Below, piece by piece: positions 45,976 through 58,249 of a stretch of DNA of 64,000 nt; position 1 is the stretch's first letter; each line of letters starts with the position of its first letter. Source of the stretch: Spirodela intermedia (Eukaryota; Streptophyta; Magnoliopsida; Alismatales; Araceae); assembly GCA_902729315.2 (NCBI GenBank), contig LR746271.1, positions 5,786,001 to 5,850,000 of the forward strand, read 5' to 3'. A program made the position numbers and the translations under genes. The notes below the pieces were generated by a model. It was not told where the DNA came from. It worked only from the letters and a program-made list of their open reading frames with translations, and did no database searches.

Positions 45976-48900
45976 ATGGGGGAAGCGGGAGTGCGGCTGC
46001 GGCGGGGGGCGGAGGTGGCGCCGTCGGTGCGTATGTTCCTGGACGAGAGGTTCCGGGACGGGGAGGATCTGCGGGGAGCCGCTGCTCTCCAGGCGGAGTT
46101 GCAGGGGCGATGCTCCGACCTCGAGACGGCTGTCGCCGATCTGGACTCTCGTCTTCGCCAGCAGCTGGCGGCGTACGCCTTGCACGCCGATGCAGTCGGG
46201 GAGCTGCTCGGGAAGGTCCGGGCCGGGCTGCTCAAGCTCGTGTCCTCTGCCGCTGGATCGTCGCCAGGTCCCCCTCCTTCCCCTATCCTCTCCTCTTTCC
46301 TGCGATCATTGGCTTTTCTTCATCGTTGTCATCTCTCGGAATGTTTCGATCTGACAGATGGTGGTTTTAGAGGAGGAACCGAAGAGGGATCGACGAGAGG
46401 CGACCAGATCACGGCGGACAATCTGCTGGCTCTCGCCAAGGAGGTAGCCAGGGTGGAGACAGTTCGTACATATGCTGGTGAGAATCCAAATCAAGTTTCT
46501 CGGACAGTTTGACCTTGCAGGCGTATATTAATCAGTTTATACCTCTGTTCAATGTTGCTCGCGCCATCAATCTTACCTAATTGGGAGAAATCCAGACAAT
46601 TTCAGGAACTCGTTTTAGGGATTCTGGACGCCGCCCAAAAGTGCTCCAGTTGTTCATTTTTTTCCTCACGAGCATATTTCATCGTCGCCAAACCCTATAT
46701 GGATAAACTTTTAGCCACATTACGCTACCGATTTGTACATTAAAAAAATCTATATCGACGACTATTTTCTGCAAATTCGAAGTTCTCGAAGAGCTACTTA
46801 TTGTTTAAAACTTGGGCAGGTTCCGCAAGGGGAGAATAAGAATTTATACGGCATGCATTTGAATTATTTTCATCTTAGTTCATAAATTCTAGTTGAACTA
46901 GATATCCGCGATGGGATGAAAGGAGTTGCAGTTAAGTTTTCTTTTCCGTGCTTTAGTTTTATGGTTAAAATATATTTGGTCAAAGTTAATTTAAAACAGT
47001 AGACCGTAAAGTGCTATCTTGCTTGTCATCCATGAATGGCATGTACTGCTCAAAAGGAATTGGGACCTATCATTTGTTGACTTCATTAACAACTCGTTAT
47101 GTTTAACAATTGGAAGAATATATTGCTCTTACGTGTTGTTTTAATAGGAGTGAATATAATTTTTTCTTGAAAATATTCTTAAAACACGATTTTAATTGCT
47201 CTTGGAAATTCAAAAGTCAGCTCCATCACTGAATTTAGTCTAACATATTAGAGTGGATATGCGTAAACTCTGTATGATCCCCCTTTGTGCTTTTATTCGA
47301 TCCTATTTATGCCCTTCATATCATCGCTTGTAATTCACCACTGGGATATCAGAGAGTGTGGTTGGACGGTCAAAGTTGGCTGATTCTTCAAATGGGTTCT
47401 CTATGATTGGAGATGAATATTATTTTCGGTTTCTAGGATTAGGGCAGAATATTATTGTTATGGTAATACCCAGCTATTCATTTCCCACTTATATCTAAAT
47501 TCCGTGAGGTCAATCTCTATCTTGCTGGTCTGAATTTCTATTTTTCTTTGTAGATTTTTTTTCTCTTGATTTTGATATTAGATTCCTACGTCCAGATGTT
47601 CTGACAGTTCATCTCTCGTTTCCTTCAATTGCATCCTCAATAATTTATTATTTCCTTGGACTATGTATATTTTTTTTCTTCTGTAACTGGACAATATTTG
47701 TGATGGATTAATCATTCTGGTGATGAATAAATTACAGATACGGCATTGAAGCTTGATAGCCTCATCGGTGATGTTGAAGATGCAGTCTCTTCTACCATGA
47801 CCGGGAAGATCAGACTGCCTCCATCCTCAGCAAAGTCAGAGGTGGGCGAGTATCCCAGTCAAGGACTTTTTTTTGTATAGAAAAAGTCAACCCGAGAGGT
47901 TAAGTTGAAAATCTGGGTTAATTCAACTCACTCTGGGTAATATGATCTCAGGGGCTGCGGCTGACGGCCATTGACCACCTCAGAAAGACCGAAGATATCC
48001 TCGCCGCTATTGCAAGATCACGACCCCAGTGGGTCCGCCTTCTCTCTGCTGCGGACGACAGAGTTGACCGAGCCCTGGCCGTCCTAAGGCCGCAAGCAAT
48101 CGCCGACCACCGCTCCCTGCTCGTCTCCCTCGGATGGCCGCCGCCGCTTTCCCCGTCCAGTGCAGAGAACCCCATCGTAGCCAAGTCAATGGGCTCTGAA
48201 AACCCTCTCTTGGCCATGAAGCTCGACCTGAAGTACTGCGAGAGCTTCCTCGCCCTCTGTCACCTGCAGGACTTCCAGAGCCGGCGGAGGTCCCGCCATC
48301 TCGCCGCCGCCGCCGCCCCCCGCCAGCCGCTGTGGGGGATCGAGGAGCTGGCGACCCCCGTCTTCCTGGCATCGCAGAGGCACTTTCCCAAATGGATCCA
48401 GAAGCCGGAGTTCATCTTCGCCTTGGTCTACAAGATCGTGAGGGACTTCGCCACCGCCATGGACGAGGTCCTGCAGCCGCTGGTGGACAGGGCCAGGCTC
48501 GCAGGTTACAGTTGCAGGGAGGAGTGGGTCGCTGCCATGGCCTCCTCCCTGTCCACGTACCTGTCCAAGGAGGTCCTCCCCAGTTACCTCGAAGATCTAG
48601 AGAGAGAAAGCCCCGGCGGGGCGGTCCCCTCAGAGGTGAGGACCTCCTGGCTCCACCTACTCGACCAGATGATGATGTTCGACAAGAGAGCCCACTCTCT
48701 GATGAGGAGCACCGGAGTTCCCATCTCCGCTGGCGATGAGGAGGAGCAGTTGCAGAGGGTCTCGTCCATGGCGGTCTTTTGCGATCGGCCCGACTGGCTC
48801 GACCTGTGGGCGGAGATGGAGCTCGCCGACGCCCTGGAGAAGCTGAAGCCGGAGTTGAAGGACGCGAGGAACTGGAAGACCAATACTATCCAGGCGGCGG

Positions 48901-49847
48901 CGCCGCCATTGCCGCTGTTGATTCGGGGGCTCGAAGAGTACAAGTCTCCGGCGGCGACCGCCGCTGCTCTCCGCCGCCTGTCGGCGCTGGTCGACCGGTG
49001 CCGGCCTCTCCCGAGCATCCCTCTGAGGGCGAGGTTCATCAGGCTGGCGGTGGCGCCGCTGGTGAGGGAGTTCGCCGACGCGCTGCTGTGCCGGTGCCAG
49101 GAGGCGGAGGGACTCACCGCCCTGGTGGACGACGACGCGCTTGCCAAGGTCTGCGACGCTATTAATGGAGCCCGCTGCTGCGAGTCGGTGCTGGTGGACT
49201 GGTGCGAGGACGTCTTCTTCCTCGAGATGGCCGCCACCGGCGAGGGCGGCGGCGTGTTGCAGAAGGAGATGGAGGCGCTAAGGCGGCTGGGGGCGGAGTG
49301 GCTGGAGAAGGTCTCCGCGGCGGTGCTGCGGGGGTTCGAAGCCCGCTGCCGAGACCACCTCAAGAACAAGAAGCAGTGGCAGGAGGCGGCGCCGTCGGAG
49401 GAGGAGGTGGGGTGGGGCACCTCCAGGTCCTTCGTCGGAGCTCTGGATTATCTGCAGGGGAAGCTCCGCCGGCTGGAGGCGGAGCTCAACGAGGAGGACT
49501 TCGCCGCGCTGTGGAGGGGCCTGGCCGCGGCGGCGGACCGGATGCTGCTTAACGGCGCCCTCCTGAGCGGTGCACGGTTCTCCGGCGGCGGCGCGGCGAG
49601 GTTCGCCGGCGACCTGGCGGCGCTGTGCGGGGTCTTCGGCGCCTGGTGCCTGCGGCCGGAGGGGTTCTTCCCGAGGGCCGGTGAGGGGCTGAAGTTGCTC
49701 AGGGCCGACGACGGGGAGGTGGAGCAGGCCCTCAGGAGGGGCCTGGAGCACTGGCTCAGGGAGAAGGGGCTGAGGCACCTGACGGCTGCCGACGCGGAGA
49801 AGATGATCAAGTGTAGGGTGATGGTCAACGCCGGCATCTCGTCCTGA
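45976..49847 (+). CDS. MAG2: RINT1/TIP20-domain vesicle-tethering protein MAG2-like
   Basis: ER-associated tethering-complex subunit for Golgi-to-ER traffic. Arabidopsis MAG2 works with a ZW10-like partner and Sec20 and is needed for storage-protein export. Four exons, 45976..46267, 46358..46477, 47738..47841 and 47952..49847, encode 803 residues, close to the family length. An N-terminal helical region (FLDERFRDGEDLR, coiled-coil to about 100) leads to LAKEVARVETVR, then HPQW-type ARSRPQWVRLLSA and VDRALAVLRPQAIADHR. The TIP20/RINT1 domain contains LWGIEELATPVF, HFPKWIQKPEFIFALVYKI and the C-terminal ADAEKMIKCRVMVN. An in-frame ATG at 45844 would add 44 mostly charged residues and is less likely. 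Intron 1 (90 bases) is itself open and in frame. The last exon is very GC-rich. Confidence 0.93.
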
Positions 49848-51033
49848 CGAACGCCGTCGACGATTCCTACGCCGCCGCCGGCGGTGGGCCGTGCACTTCC
49901 TCATCTTCCAGGCACTATAAGTCAACCCACGGGTTCAACGGCTGCTAGCTGGTGTGTGTGCCCAAAGTCAAAGTTCTCGTGACAACATCTCCGGCGATTG
50001 ATTGCCTCCGGAGATGTTTTTCACCTTCGCGTTGAGAAGAAAAATGAAGAAAAGAGAAAATATGATCCTTTCATCATATTTTAATTATAATATTTAGTAA
50101 ATAGACGACAATTTGATTTGATTTTTGTTCCTAATTAATTACCTGCAGCCCTTCAAGCTCTCGCGATGCACCAAAAGACGAAAAATTAGATAAAGACCAA
50201 GATTTCTAGAGAGAGAGAGAGGGGCGGTCAGACGTGACTGTGGAGTCGAAAGCTGGCAAGTTGACCGGCGTTTTCTTTTTCATGACGTCATCATCTCACG
50301 TGGCATGTCGGCGGCCACCGACCCTCTGCGCACACTGCTCACGCACTCTCTCTCTCTGTGTCTCTCTCTGATACTTGTTCTCCTATCGACATCCTTCTCT
50401 CTCCCTCGAGCCTCTCTCCTCACATCACGCACTCTCTTTCTATCTCCTTGCTCGTCCTCCTCTGCCCTATATCTCTCTTCTTTCTCTCCCCACAGTGTGC
50501 TCTCTCTCTCTCTCCAGAGAGAAGGGGCAAGGCAATCTACTGTTTCTCACCCGAGTCCTCTCTCTCCTCCGCCGGGGCAGGCTCCACGTGAGCATCGAAT
50601 GTGCTGACGTGTCATTGGAAGCAAGAGCTTACTTGTCCAAGACGGGTACCTTTTGCCGCTCCTGTGATCCCCCTCGAGTAGAAGGAAAATGCAAGTGTCC
50701 ACGTGTCGCTGACCCACCCTCCATTTCGCACGTGTGGAGGATATCGCATCAAATCCTCTCTCTCTCTCTATACACCGTGTCGAGAGAGCCAGTCGGGCCC
50801 GGGCTCGAGAACGAGTGGCCCGACATGGAAATAAGCTGGGGGGGGGTGGAATTTCATCCCTAGTCCCTTATTTTAGTAAGATTTGAGGGACATGCCCATC
50901 AATAAATGGGCTGGACGGGCTCACCAGGCCCATTGATGGCCCTGATACAATCTGTAACTAGTAATATAAACCCTTCGGACACGGTTGCGTCTTATTATCT
51001 AATGACGTATATATGTAGATGCATATATATAGC

Positions 51034-51077
<44 letters not shown>

Positions 51078-51188
51078 TACGATGTGGTCAGAGATCTAAG
51101 TTCAGACATATAGCCTGGGTGCGTCTTTATTATAATGACACAATTATGCCTAAAACTATGCCGTCTCAGCTGTTACTAGATCTGACTG

Positions 51189-51233
<45 letters not shown>

Positions 51234-51465
51234 GAGATGGAATAGGTGGGGGTTGGGAACAACTCAGGAGCCAAATAAGGTAATGCATGTAAACAGCTGA
51301 GAGAGAGATCCTAAAGTTTAGAGAGAGAGAGAGAGGGATAATAAATCTATATGTATACAGGAGGAAGTGAGGGAACCCCTGAACACCTCTGTAGTTTCTT
51401 CCGGAAGGGTGGGGCGGCGGTGGCTCTCCGCCTCCACTGCGGCGGCGGAGCCGCCGTGGGGGCAG
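49848..51465. other. intergenic region between MAG2-like and PRE-like genes
   Basis: No supported gene. It contains CT-rich tracts at 50340-50520, GA runs at 51038-51076, 51191-51237 and 51319-51336, and GGCCCA-type elements near 50800-50940. Frames here encode only Ser-Leu or Arg-Glu low-complexity peptides. Confidence 0.65.
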
Positions 51466-51687
51466 CTACCGGAGGAGGCTGCGGATGATCTCGGCCTGGG
51501 GGCTGTCGGTCTCCATGGTGGACATGAGCGCCGCCAGCCGCTCGCTCAGGTCCTCCACCTCCCTTTTCAGGCTCTTTATGTAGCTGCACGTCTCCTTCAG
51601 CAGCTTCCCCGCCGACGCCTGCCACCATCCTCCCGCCCTCCTCCCCCCCCGTTAGAGAGAGAAAGAGAGCGAGTAGAGATAGATAGT

Positions 51688-51737
<50 letters not shown>

Positions 51738-51854
51738 ACCTACCCTGCCCATGTTCCGACGGCGGGATTCCGGCAGCAGAGACTGGAGCTTGCTGATGAG
51801 CTCGTTGATCTCGTCCTCGCTGATCCTCCCCCCGGTCGTCCTCCTGCTCGACAT
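51466..51854 (-). CDS. atypical HLH protein of the PRE/ILI family
   Basis: Small helix-loop-helix protein lacking a DNA-binding basic region. Known PRE/ILI proteins promote cell elongation downstream of brassinosteroid, gibberellin and auxin by sequestering inhibitory HLH partners such as IBH1. Two minus-strand exons, 51744..51854 and 51466..51618, joined in phase 0, give 87 residues, the usual size. Helix 1 is [17 protein letters not shown], the loop spans RRRNMGRASAGK, and helix 2 is [23 protein letters not shown]. The C-terminal IIRSLLR is the family ending. The 125-base intron contains a long CU repeat in the transcript, and the region just upstream of the ATG is CU-repeat-rich as well (51855-51905 on the plus strand as GA). 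Confidence 0.93.
51656..51737. repeat. imperfect (GA)n in the intron of the PRE-like gene
   Basis: GA-rich on the plus strand (CU in the transcript), occupying about two thirds of the 125-base intron. It abuts the donor side. Confidence 0.9.
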
Positions 51855-52352
51855 TAGAGAGAGAGAGAGAGAGAGGGTAGAGGGAGAGAGAGAGAGAGAG
51901 AGAACGTAGAGAGAAAAGGTTTGTAGAGATGGAGAAAGGAGGGATTTGAGAGGGAGGAAAAAGGCGAGCTTGTGTGAACATATATTGAGGAAGATAATGG
52001 GGCCCACATGTACCCTCCGGGGTCGCCTGTTGCGGTCCCTTCCGTCCATCACGGACCCAATGAGCTCCACTCTCGGATCGAGCCCAACCGCGGGGTGGGC
52101 CCAGGACCAAAGCCCGGATTCGGCTGCGCTGGCGGGGTGACATGGCGGCCTAGACAACGTGTCCGCTTTATCGTCTGCCATGTGGCCGACGGGACAGGCC
52201 GCTGACTAGTAGGGGAGGGTCACGGAGGGGACAGAGGGCCCCACGTGCAATTAAAGTGGACCACGTGAGGGCTCACCGCTGCACAATTCATCTCCGCGAT
52301 GCATGTGACCGCGCTCACCATGGCACCACGAGAGAGCTTCCTCTTCCAGTCG

Positions 52353-52389
<37 letters not shown>

Positions 52390-52440
52390 CGCTCTCGCCC
52401 CCTCTTATCCCTCCGCTGTCCATTCCTCCCTTTATCGATG

Positions 52441-52495
<55 letters not shown>

Positions 52496-52854
52496 TATCC
52501 CTCCCCTGTCCATTCCTCCCCAGATCATCTCCCTCTTTTTCTCTCTGTGCGTACCACCCCGTCCCTTCCTTCTCATATCATCTCTCTCCCTCTCTTATCC
52601 TCGTCTGTCTCTTCTTCATATCATTCTCTCTCTACCTACCCTGTCCCATTCTCTCTCTCTCTCTTGCATATATCGCTCCCTCTCTTTCTAGATTTCTCCG
52701 TCTTTCTCTACCCTTTCCTGTGTCTCATTCTTCTCTCTACCCACTCCTTATATCCCCACCCCCCCAGGGGGGCGCCCCAACACCTCACCGAGAAATCTGG
52801 GAATGAAGGCTTTTACAGCTCTGCCTTTATGATCCCCTACAACCGGCAGAAAAG

Positions 52855-52879
52855 AAGAGAGAGAGAGAGAGAGAGAGAC

Positions 52880-52906
<27 letters not shown>
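52855..52906. repeat. compound (GA)n(CA)n microsatellite
   Basis: About 12 GA units pass directly into about 14 CA units. Confidence 0.95.
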
Positions 52907-52910
<4 letters not shown>

Positions 52911-53100
52911 AGAAGGCCTCCTCATCCTCTCCATGGTCACTACACCGATGGCATATTACTTTTATCTAATAGAATATCTTACTCTTGTTTGTTCTACTGA
53001 CTTAACGAGAGAGAGAGAGAGAGACGTTGTTACCTATAGATGTCATTCAGGGACTCCTCTCAGTCAGATGCAGGTCGCCATCAGAGGTTATTGCGTGAGT

Positions 53101-53136
<36 letters not shown>

Positions 53137-53530
53137 GCGTCTCTTTCTCTCTCTGGGTCTTCCAATAGCACGCCTACATGGGCTGCTACCGTCTGCATGG
53201 GCACTCTCACGTGCTCATGTCCCCGTCCCCACAAAATGACCTAATCCCCCCCCCCCCTCCCCCCAACTTCCCAGAAGACTCATCCTCCTTGACGTCCAAA
53301 TTTTAACCACCGACTCCCGGCGGCGCTCTCCGGCGGAGTCATCACCGACTCCGATACCTTCCTCTCTCTCTCTCTCTCTCTCTCATGACGGGCAGCGGTT
53401 GCGAGCAATGTCGATGGGTAACTGCTTCCCTGCGGCGCCGCGTCGGGCGTCGCCGGAGGAACCGCGGAGCTCCGCCGGTCACGTTTACTTCGGATGAGAG
53501 CCACAGCGAGAGAGAGAGAGAGAGAGAGAC

Positions 53531-53815
53531 GTGACTGTATGAAAAAGAGTGCTACTCTGGGCACGTTTTCGCATGGCTTTCGGAGGGACCGCGATTGGGA
53601 GATCGTGAGAGATAGAGGGAGATGACTGCCTGTAGAAAAGAAGCCTATCCTGGGCATGTTTTCTCCTCCCTTTCAGAGAGATTGGGATTAGGAAATGATG
53701 AGAGAGAGAGAGAAGAGAGAGAAGAGCGATGACTGTAGACCAGAAATCTCTTCTGGGCATGCCTCCTTCTTACTTTCTGAGAGAGATTGAGGTCGACAGA
53801 TCATCAGAGAGAGAG
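53531..53815. repeat. three degenerate tandem copies of a roughly 90-108 bp unit
   Basis: Copies begin at about 53532, 53622 and 53730, each with TGACTG. They share CTGGGCA(C/T)G about 25-40 bases in, TTTC...GAGRGA, GATTG and a terminal GA run. No coding frame is shared among the copies. Confidence 0.75.
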
Positions 53816-53849
53816 AGCGAGAGAGAGGGAGAGAGGGAGAGAGAGTGGA

Positions 53850-53894
<45 letters not shown>

Positions 53895-54903
53895 GAGGGA
53901 GAGAGAGGAAGAGGGAGAGGGAGGGGGAGAGAGAGGGGGTGGGAGAGAGAGAGAGAGAGAGGCATTAAATTGGTGTAATTTTCCAGCATCAACCACGAGA
54001 GTTCCATGAAGAACCTGCTAGTGGAGGAGAAAATCCGTCCCCCTTCCCTCCCTTCGTACCTCTCTCTCTCTCTCTCTCTCTCTACTGATTCAGAAAAATC
54101 TCATTGATTTTAACGAGGGGATATAATTCCTCCTCCAATCAACGAGAACTCTCAACGCGCGCTGATATTTTTCCATGCCTCATTTGGCATGGAATTAACT
54201 CCAAATTTTCGATTTTTATAATACCATCGAATCCGATTTGGAAGAAGACGCAGATTTTCTCTAAATGTCGGTCCCTCGTCAACGGCGGCGGCTGCCCGGT
54301 GCAACTTTCCCCGCCAAATGTCTACGGGCCAGGTGTGCCCTCTCTCTCTCTCTCTCTCTCTCTCTAGAATCTTTATTACGCGGAAATAAAGAGGCGGCGA
54401 GGGAGATCTCAGAATCCATCAGGACGGAGAGCTTCTTGTCGCCTGTGGGGCCAGATTTTTCGGATCCCATCCCCCCCGTTGACTTTGGATCACATCATGT
54501 CCACGCATCACCTGGGGACGACACGCGGGCCCCCTGGAGAGCCCCTTCGCGACCCGTGAGCCTTGCCGGAGATCGATGGCGCCGCCCGCCCCCCGCCGCA
54601 ATGGCTACCATCTCCTTCCTTGGGTGGCGACGGCGGAGGGGACCTCCGCGGCGGTCGCTGTCGAGGCGGTGAGAGCCGCATTTTGCCGGCCATGTGACCG
54701 ACAACACCGCAGATGAGCGGCGGCATTGAAGACTCCGGGACGGGGCAGTTCAGACGGACTGGCGGAGCCGCCGGCTCCTCTCCGCCACGTCTACGTCCTC
54801 CGGCGACTAACACGCCGCCATCTCCGGCGCCTGTTCCTCTCTCTCTCTCTTACCGGCGTACGGCCCCCCGGAAAATGAGCGATAGGTAGAGATAGGTAGA
54901 GAG

Positions 54904-54934
<31 letters not shown>

Positions 54935-55325
54935 GGCCACCACAGGAGATCTTGCGGAAGCCACGTGGGTAGAAAACGCGTCCGTATCGTGACGGGCTGG
55001 ATATCCAGGCCCATGCTAATCTGGCACGCCGGCCCACGGGAGAAATACGCTGATTTTGACCCTTCCATAAACTCTCATGGAGATGAGAACCGCGGTTGAC
55101 TCTAATCATTCAGACACCGTAAATAATCAAATCTTTCAATTAATCCACACACATCACCCGACTGAGTGAGCATCGCTGACTTTTATGGCTACAGTTGACT
55201 TTTGAGGATTCAAACCATACGAAATTAAACGATGATGATGATGATGATGATATCTCAGAAAGTGTGGTGGTGCTCCCCCATGTTCGTCCAACTGCTCCCC
55301 CTCGTAGGACTCCAGGCCCGGATCT
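54935..55325. other. intergenic flank 3' of the H-x-S motif gene
   Basis: No gene supported. A short (ATG)n run lies at about 55231-55252. Confidence 0.6.
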
Positions 55326-56459
55326 TCATCTCCGGACTCCTATTCTGTCTGACCCAGAAGCTTGGAGCCCGTTTTCTAGTCGTTGACCATGAGGTTGACC
55401 TGATCGTCCAGAGCAGCTACTGAGGTCAAATCCACGTACCTTCATCCTGCCGTTCAAAGCCAGAGCCAGGAGATCCAATTCCTCCACGAACCACAGCTTC
55501 GACACCCAAGCCTGGACGAACAAATTCAGTATAATCACAGGTTTTTTTTATATATATATTATTTCTTTGATATAATTTTTCTCCAGACTTTGCTCCTGAA
55601 ATCCAAAACCATGCTAATATATCGGGTCATTCAACTCCGAATCAACCATATAATCGAGAGGCAGAGCATGCTCATCCATATGCTGGAATAAGTCCAAAGT
55701 AATTCTAACAAGAACCAGTGAGTGGGTGGAGATGGAAGCTACCTCGAATCCCCGAACCTTCCTGTTAACCTCCTTAACCAGCTCGCGCAAGAACAGGAGT
55801 TGACCTGTGGCAGTTGGGTTCTCCTAAAATAATAATAATAATAAAATATAGAAAAATAGTAATTATTGATCTCTAAAATAGCGCCAGTGATCTGGATGGT
55901 CACTGAAGAGCATTTTTAAAATCTAATATATTCACGATTTGAATCCAAAATCATGTACCCGGATGGGAGTTTTAGGGCGCCTGAGGAGCCTAGCGAAGGA
56001 AGTGTGCAGCAAAACAGGATCATACTGCACCGGAGAAACAGAGAGAAACAGCTCGATAAGCACAGAGATAGCAACCCATGCTGTTTAAAGTCAACCCGAT
56101 GACCAAAGACGAACATTTATTCACATAATTACACTCACGAGCTGTTCTTTGGGGGCCCGTGGAAGCAGCTTTCGCAATTTTTCTCGGATTATCAAGGGAT
56201 CAGAACCAGAGACCACCTGCATATTTATTAAAAGAGAAATTAGACAGAAGAAAGCTTGAGAGTAAACTCAAAGTCATCGGAAGGGTCAATTTACAGAAGA
56301 GGAGACATCTCCAGCCGACCTGCCAGCAGCCCAGAAGCACCCCAGTGGAAGTCAACACCACCCTATCTAGAACAACCTTCAGCGGACAGAGTTCCTCAGC
56401 CGCAGCCTCAACGGCCCTCACCTCAGCTTCAATCTCAAGGAATTGGCAACTGAAGATTA

Positions 56460-56514
<55 letters not shown>

Positions 56515-58114
56515 TAATAACTATTAATCATTCTGAGAAGAAAAATGGAGGTGGACCCAGCAGACCTCAGCGTCTGATGCTCGAACAGGGCTGAGATGAT
56601 GGGACGCGTGGAACATGCTGAAGTGGTACATGCTCACATTCTGAAACCAGATACCTTCTCAACAGACGCCAAGAAATAAATATATGAAAAAATAATCATA
56701 TTATAATTTATATCAACCGAAAAATGGCATAATTAGCTGAAATAATAATTTTTTCATTAATAATTTGCTTCCCTTCACTAATTAAATAAATAAAAACAGA
56801 AACCGGTGAAAGAAAACCTCACCTTCATCAAAATAGGGAAGGAAGACGTCTCTTACAGCCTGCCTGAAGGATGGAATCGACCTTATGTTAATAATCCAGG
56901 GAACCATAGTACATATACTTTAAAGGACCCTTTTCTTTTTTTTCTTCCTGGTGGGAGTGGAGATCAGAGATAAATTTATTTATTTATTTATTTATTTTAA
57001 TCGGATTACTGCTGATAATAAGCTGAATGGAGTATAAGTAAAAATAAAATTCACAATCGGAAATAAAAAATGTTCCACTCAGTTGGCAGTCTCTGATTGC
57101 TGATAGGAGTAGGAACCAAGAGAGATCGTCAAGGAAATCCTTTGCTTGCTCTGAAATCATTGGGCAGGAAGAAAAATGAAGGGCAAGTGGGGTGTGAGAT
57201 GAGTAAAAATGATGAGAGCTAGGAGAAACTGAAAGGGAGATGACGAAGGGATCGAATGAGCACGGAGTCTTGGAAGTCGCTCAGAAGTTCAAGGCCGTCC
57301 ACTTCAGCCATTGAAGTTCTTTAATGGCAGGAAGGATTGAAGGGCCTTGAATGCTGTGTGAAATGAGCTGGACAGGTGAGACAACAGCAATTCTGAAGGT
57401 AGAAAAGGAAGCGAAATCAGGTGTTCTTGACATCAACACCTGATCAAGCGGATTGGCGGGATTTGATCTCTAAACCTAGTCAACTATGATCTGGAAAGCG
57501 GCATTGATTTCTTGACGCTAACCCTAGCCCTAAAATGTTATGATGAGGTGTTTGACGACATTGATGATGATGGTGAGATCTTACGAGAGAGGCGCTGCAT
57601 ATTCCGAGCTGAGGTAGAGCACGTTCGCACGAACTGGGGGGTCGGCAGGCTACACAGAGGAAGGGAGTCATGATTTAGGGCATTCCAAATCGAGAACAGG
57701 GGCCATCTCTGTCAATTGAACCGCACCTTGAGTATCGGAGTGACGCTCCCGTTCTTTAGGCAGAAGATATCCGACAGAGAAAGGGACTGCGACGTCTCTC
57801 CTCCCCGGAGGAAAGCCGCGCCGTGCTCCTCCAGATCCCGCGCCATCTTATCGTACAGCTCCGACCGCCGCTCCATGATCGACAACTGGAGCTCTGAGAG
57901 AAGGCGAGATAACGATGTTAGCTCACCACGAAATCCGGAATCTCGAGGGCTCTACCATCACTGGAAGGACCTTACCAGAATTCGAGGGAGGGGATTGGAA
58001 TCGGGAATTCTCCGCGCAGAAGCGGAGAACCAGGAAGATGAGGAACACCGACAGAGCCCAGATCGCCGCCGCTCTCCAAGGGGCCCCACACCGGTAGCGG
58101 ATCGCCCTCGCCAT
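55326..58114 (-). CDS. N-terminally membrane-anchored protein with two H-x-S motifs, function unknown
   Basis: Ten minus-strand exons, 57976..58114, 57727..57893, 57585..57649, 56823..56863, 56566..56654, 56320..56433, 56139..56216, 55959..56024, 55743..55823 and 55326..55511, join in phase to 341 residues. A single hydrophobic segment at about 13-32 (AAIWALSVFLIFLVLRF) follows a short basic N-terminus, suggesting a signal anchor. The soluble part has SPEY-like VLYLSSEYAAPL, FDEGIWFQNVSMYHFSMFHASHH, VVLDRVVLTSTGVLLGCWQ, REKLRKLLPRAP and LLHTSFARLL. The pairs H148-F-S150 and H238-T-S240, 90 residues apart, resemble the twin motifs of 2H phosphoesterases; this is inference. I recall conserved uncharacterised plant homologues but cannot name one securely. 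The last exon could be spliced at a GTACGT 74 bases in, but reading through keeps a plausible MKVRGFDL. Confidence 0.82.
56464..56510. repeat. (GA)n in the intron before exon 6 of the H-x-S gene
   Basis: A 47-base GA run on the plus strand (CU in the transcript). It ends about 30 bases before the acceptor at 56434-56435 and probably contributes pyrimidine to it. Confidence 0.9.
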
Positions 58115-58249
58115 CAGAGCTCACGCCACCACCTCCCAGACAGCACACAGCAGATGGAAAAGGGGGCGGGGGGAGGACGAAGGCTCTCGTTAACCAAAAC
58201 AGCACCCGCGGGTCAGCTGACTCACCTCCCGACCCGAAAGAGCCCATAA

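Larger units (their letters stand above)
51855..54934. repeat. microsatellite-dense gene-free block
   Basis: At least a dozen GA or CT runs, including 51858-51902, 52350-52382, 52441-52494, 53106-53134, 53361-53384, 53506-53529, 53803-53962, 54061-54083, 54341-54365 and 54897-54934, plus a GA/CA compound run. Every longer frame in the block is a low-complexity Arg-Glu or Ser-Leu artefact. The first part is likely the PRE-like leader and promoter. Confidence 0.8.

Noticed and set aside
51855-54813. Many frames encoding (RE)n or (LS)n peptides, and a 101-codon minus frame at 54508-54813
   Set aside because: They are translations of GA/CT microsatellites or GC-rich flanks without conserved domains.
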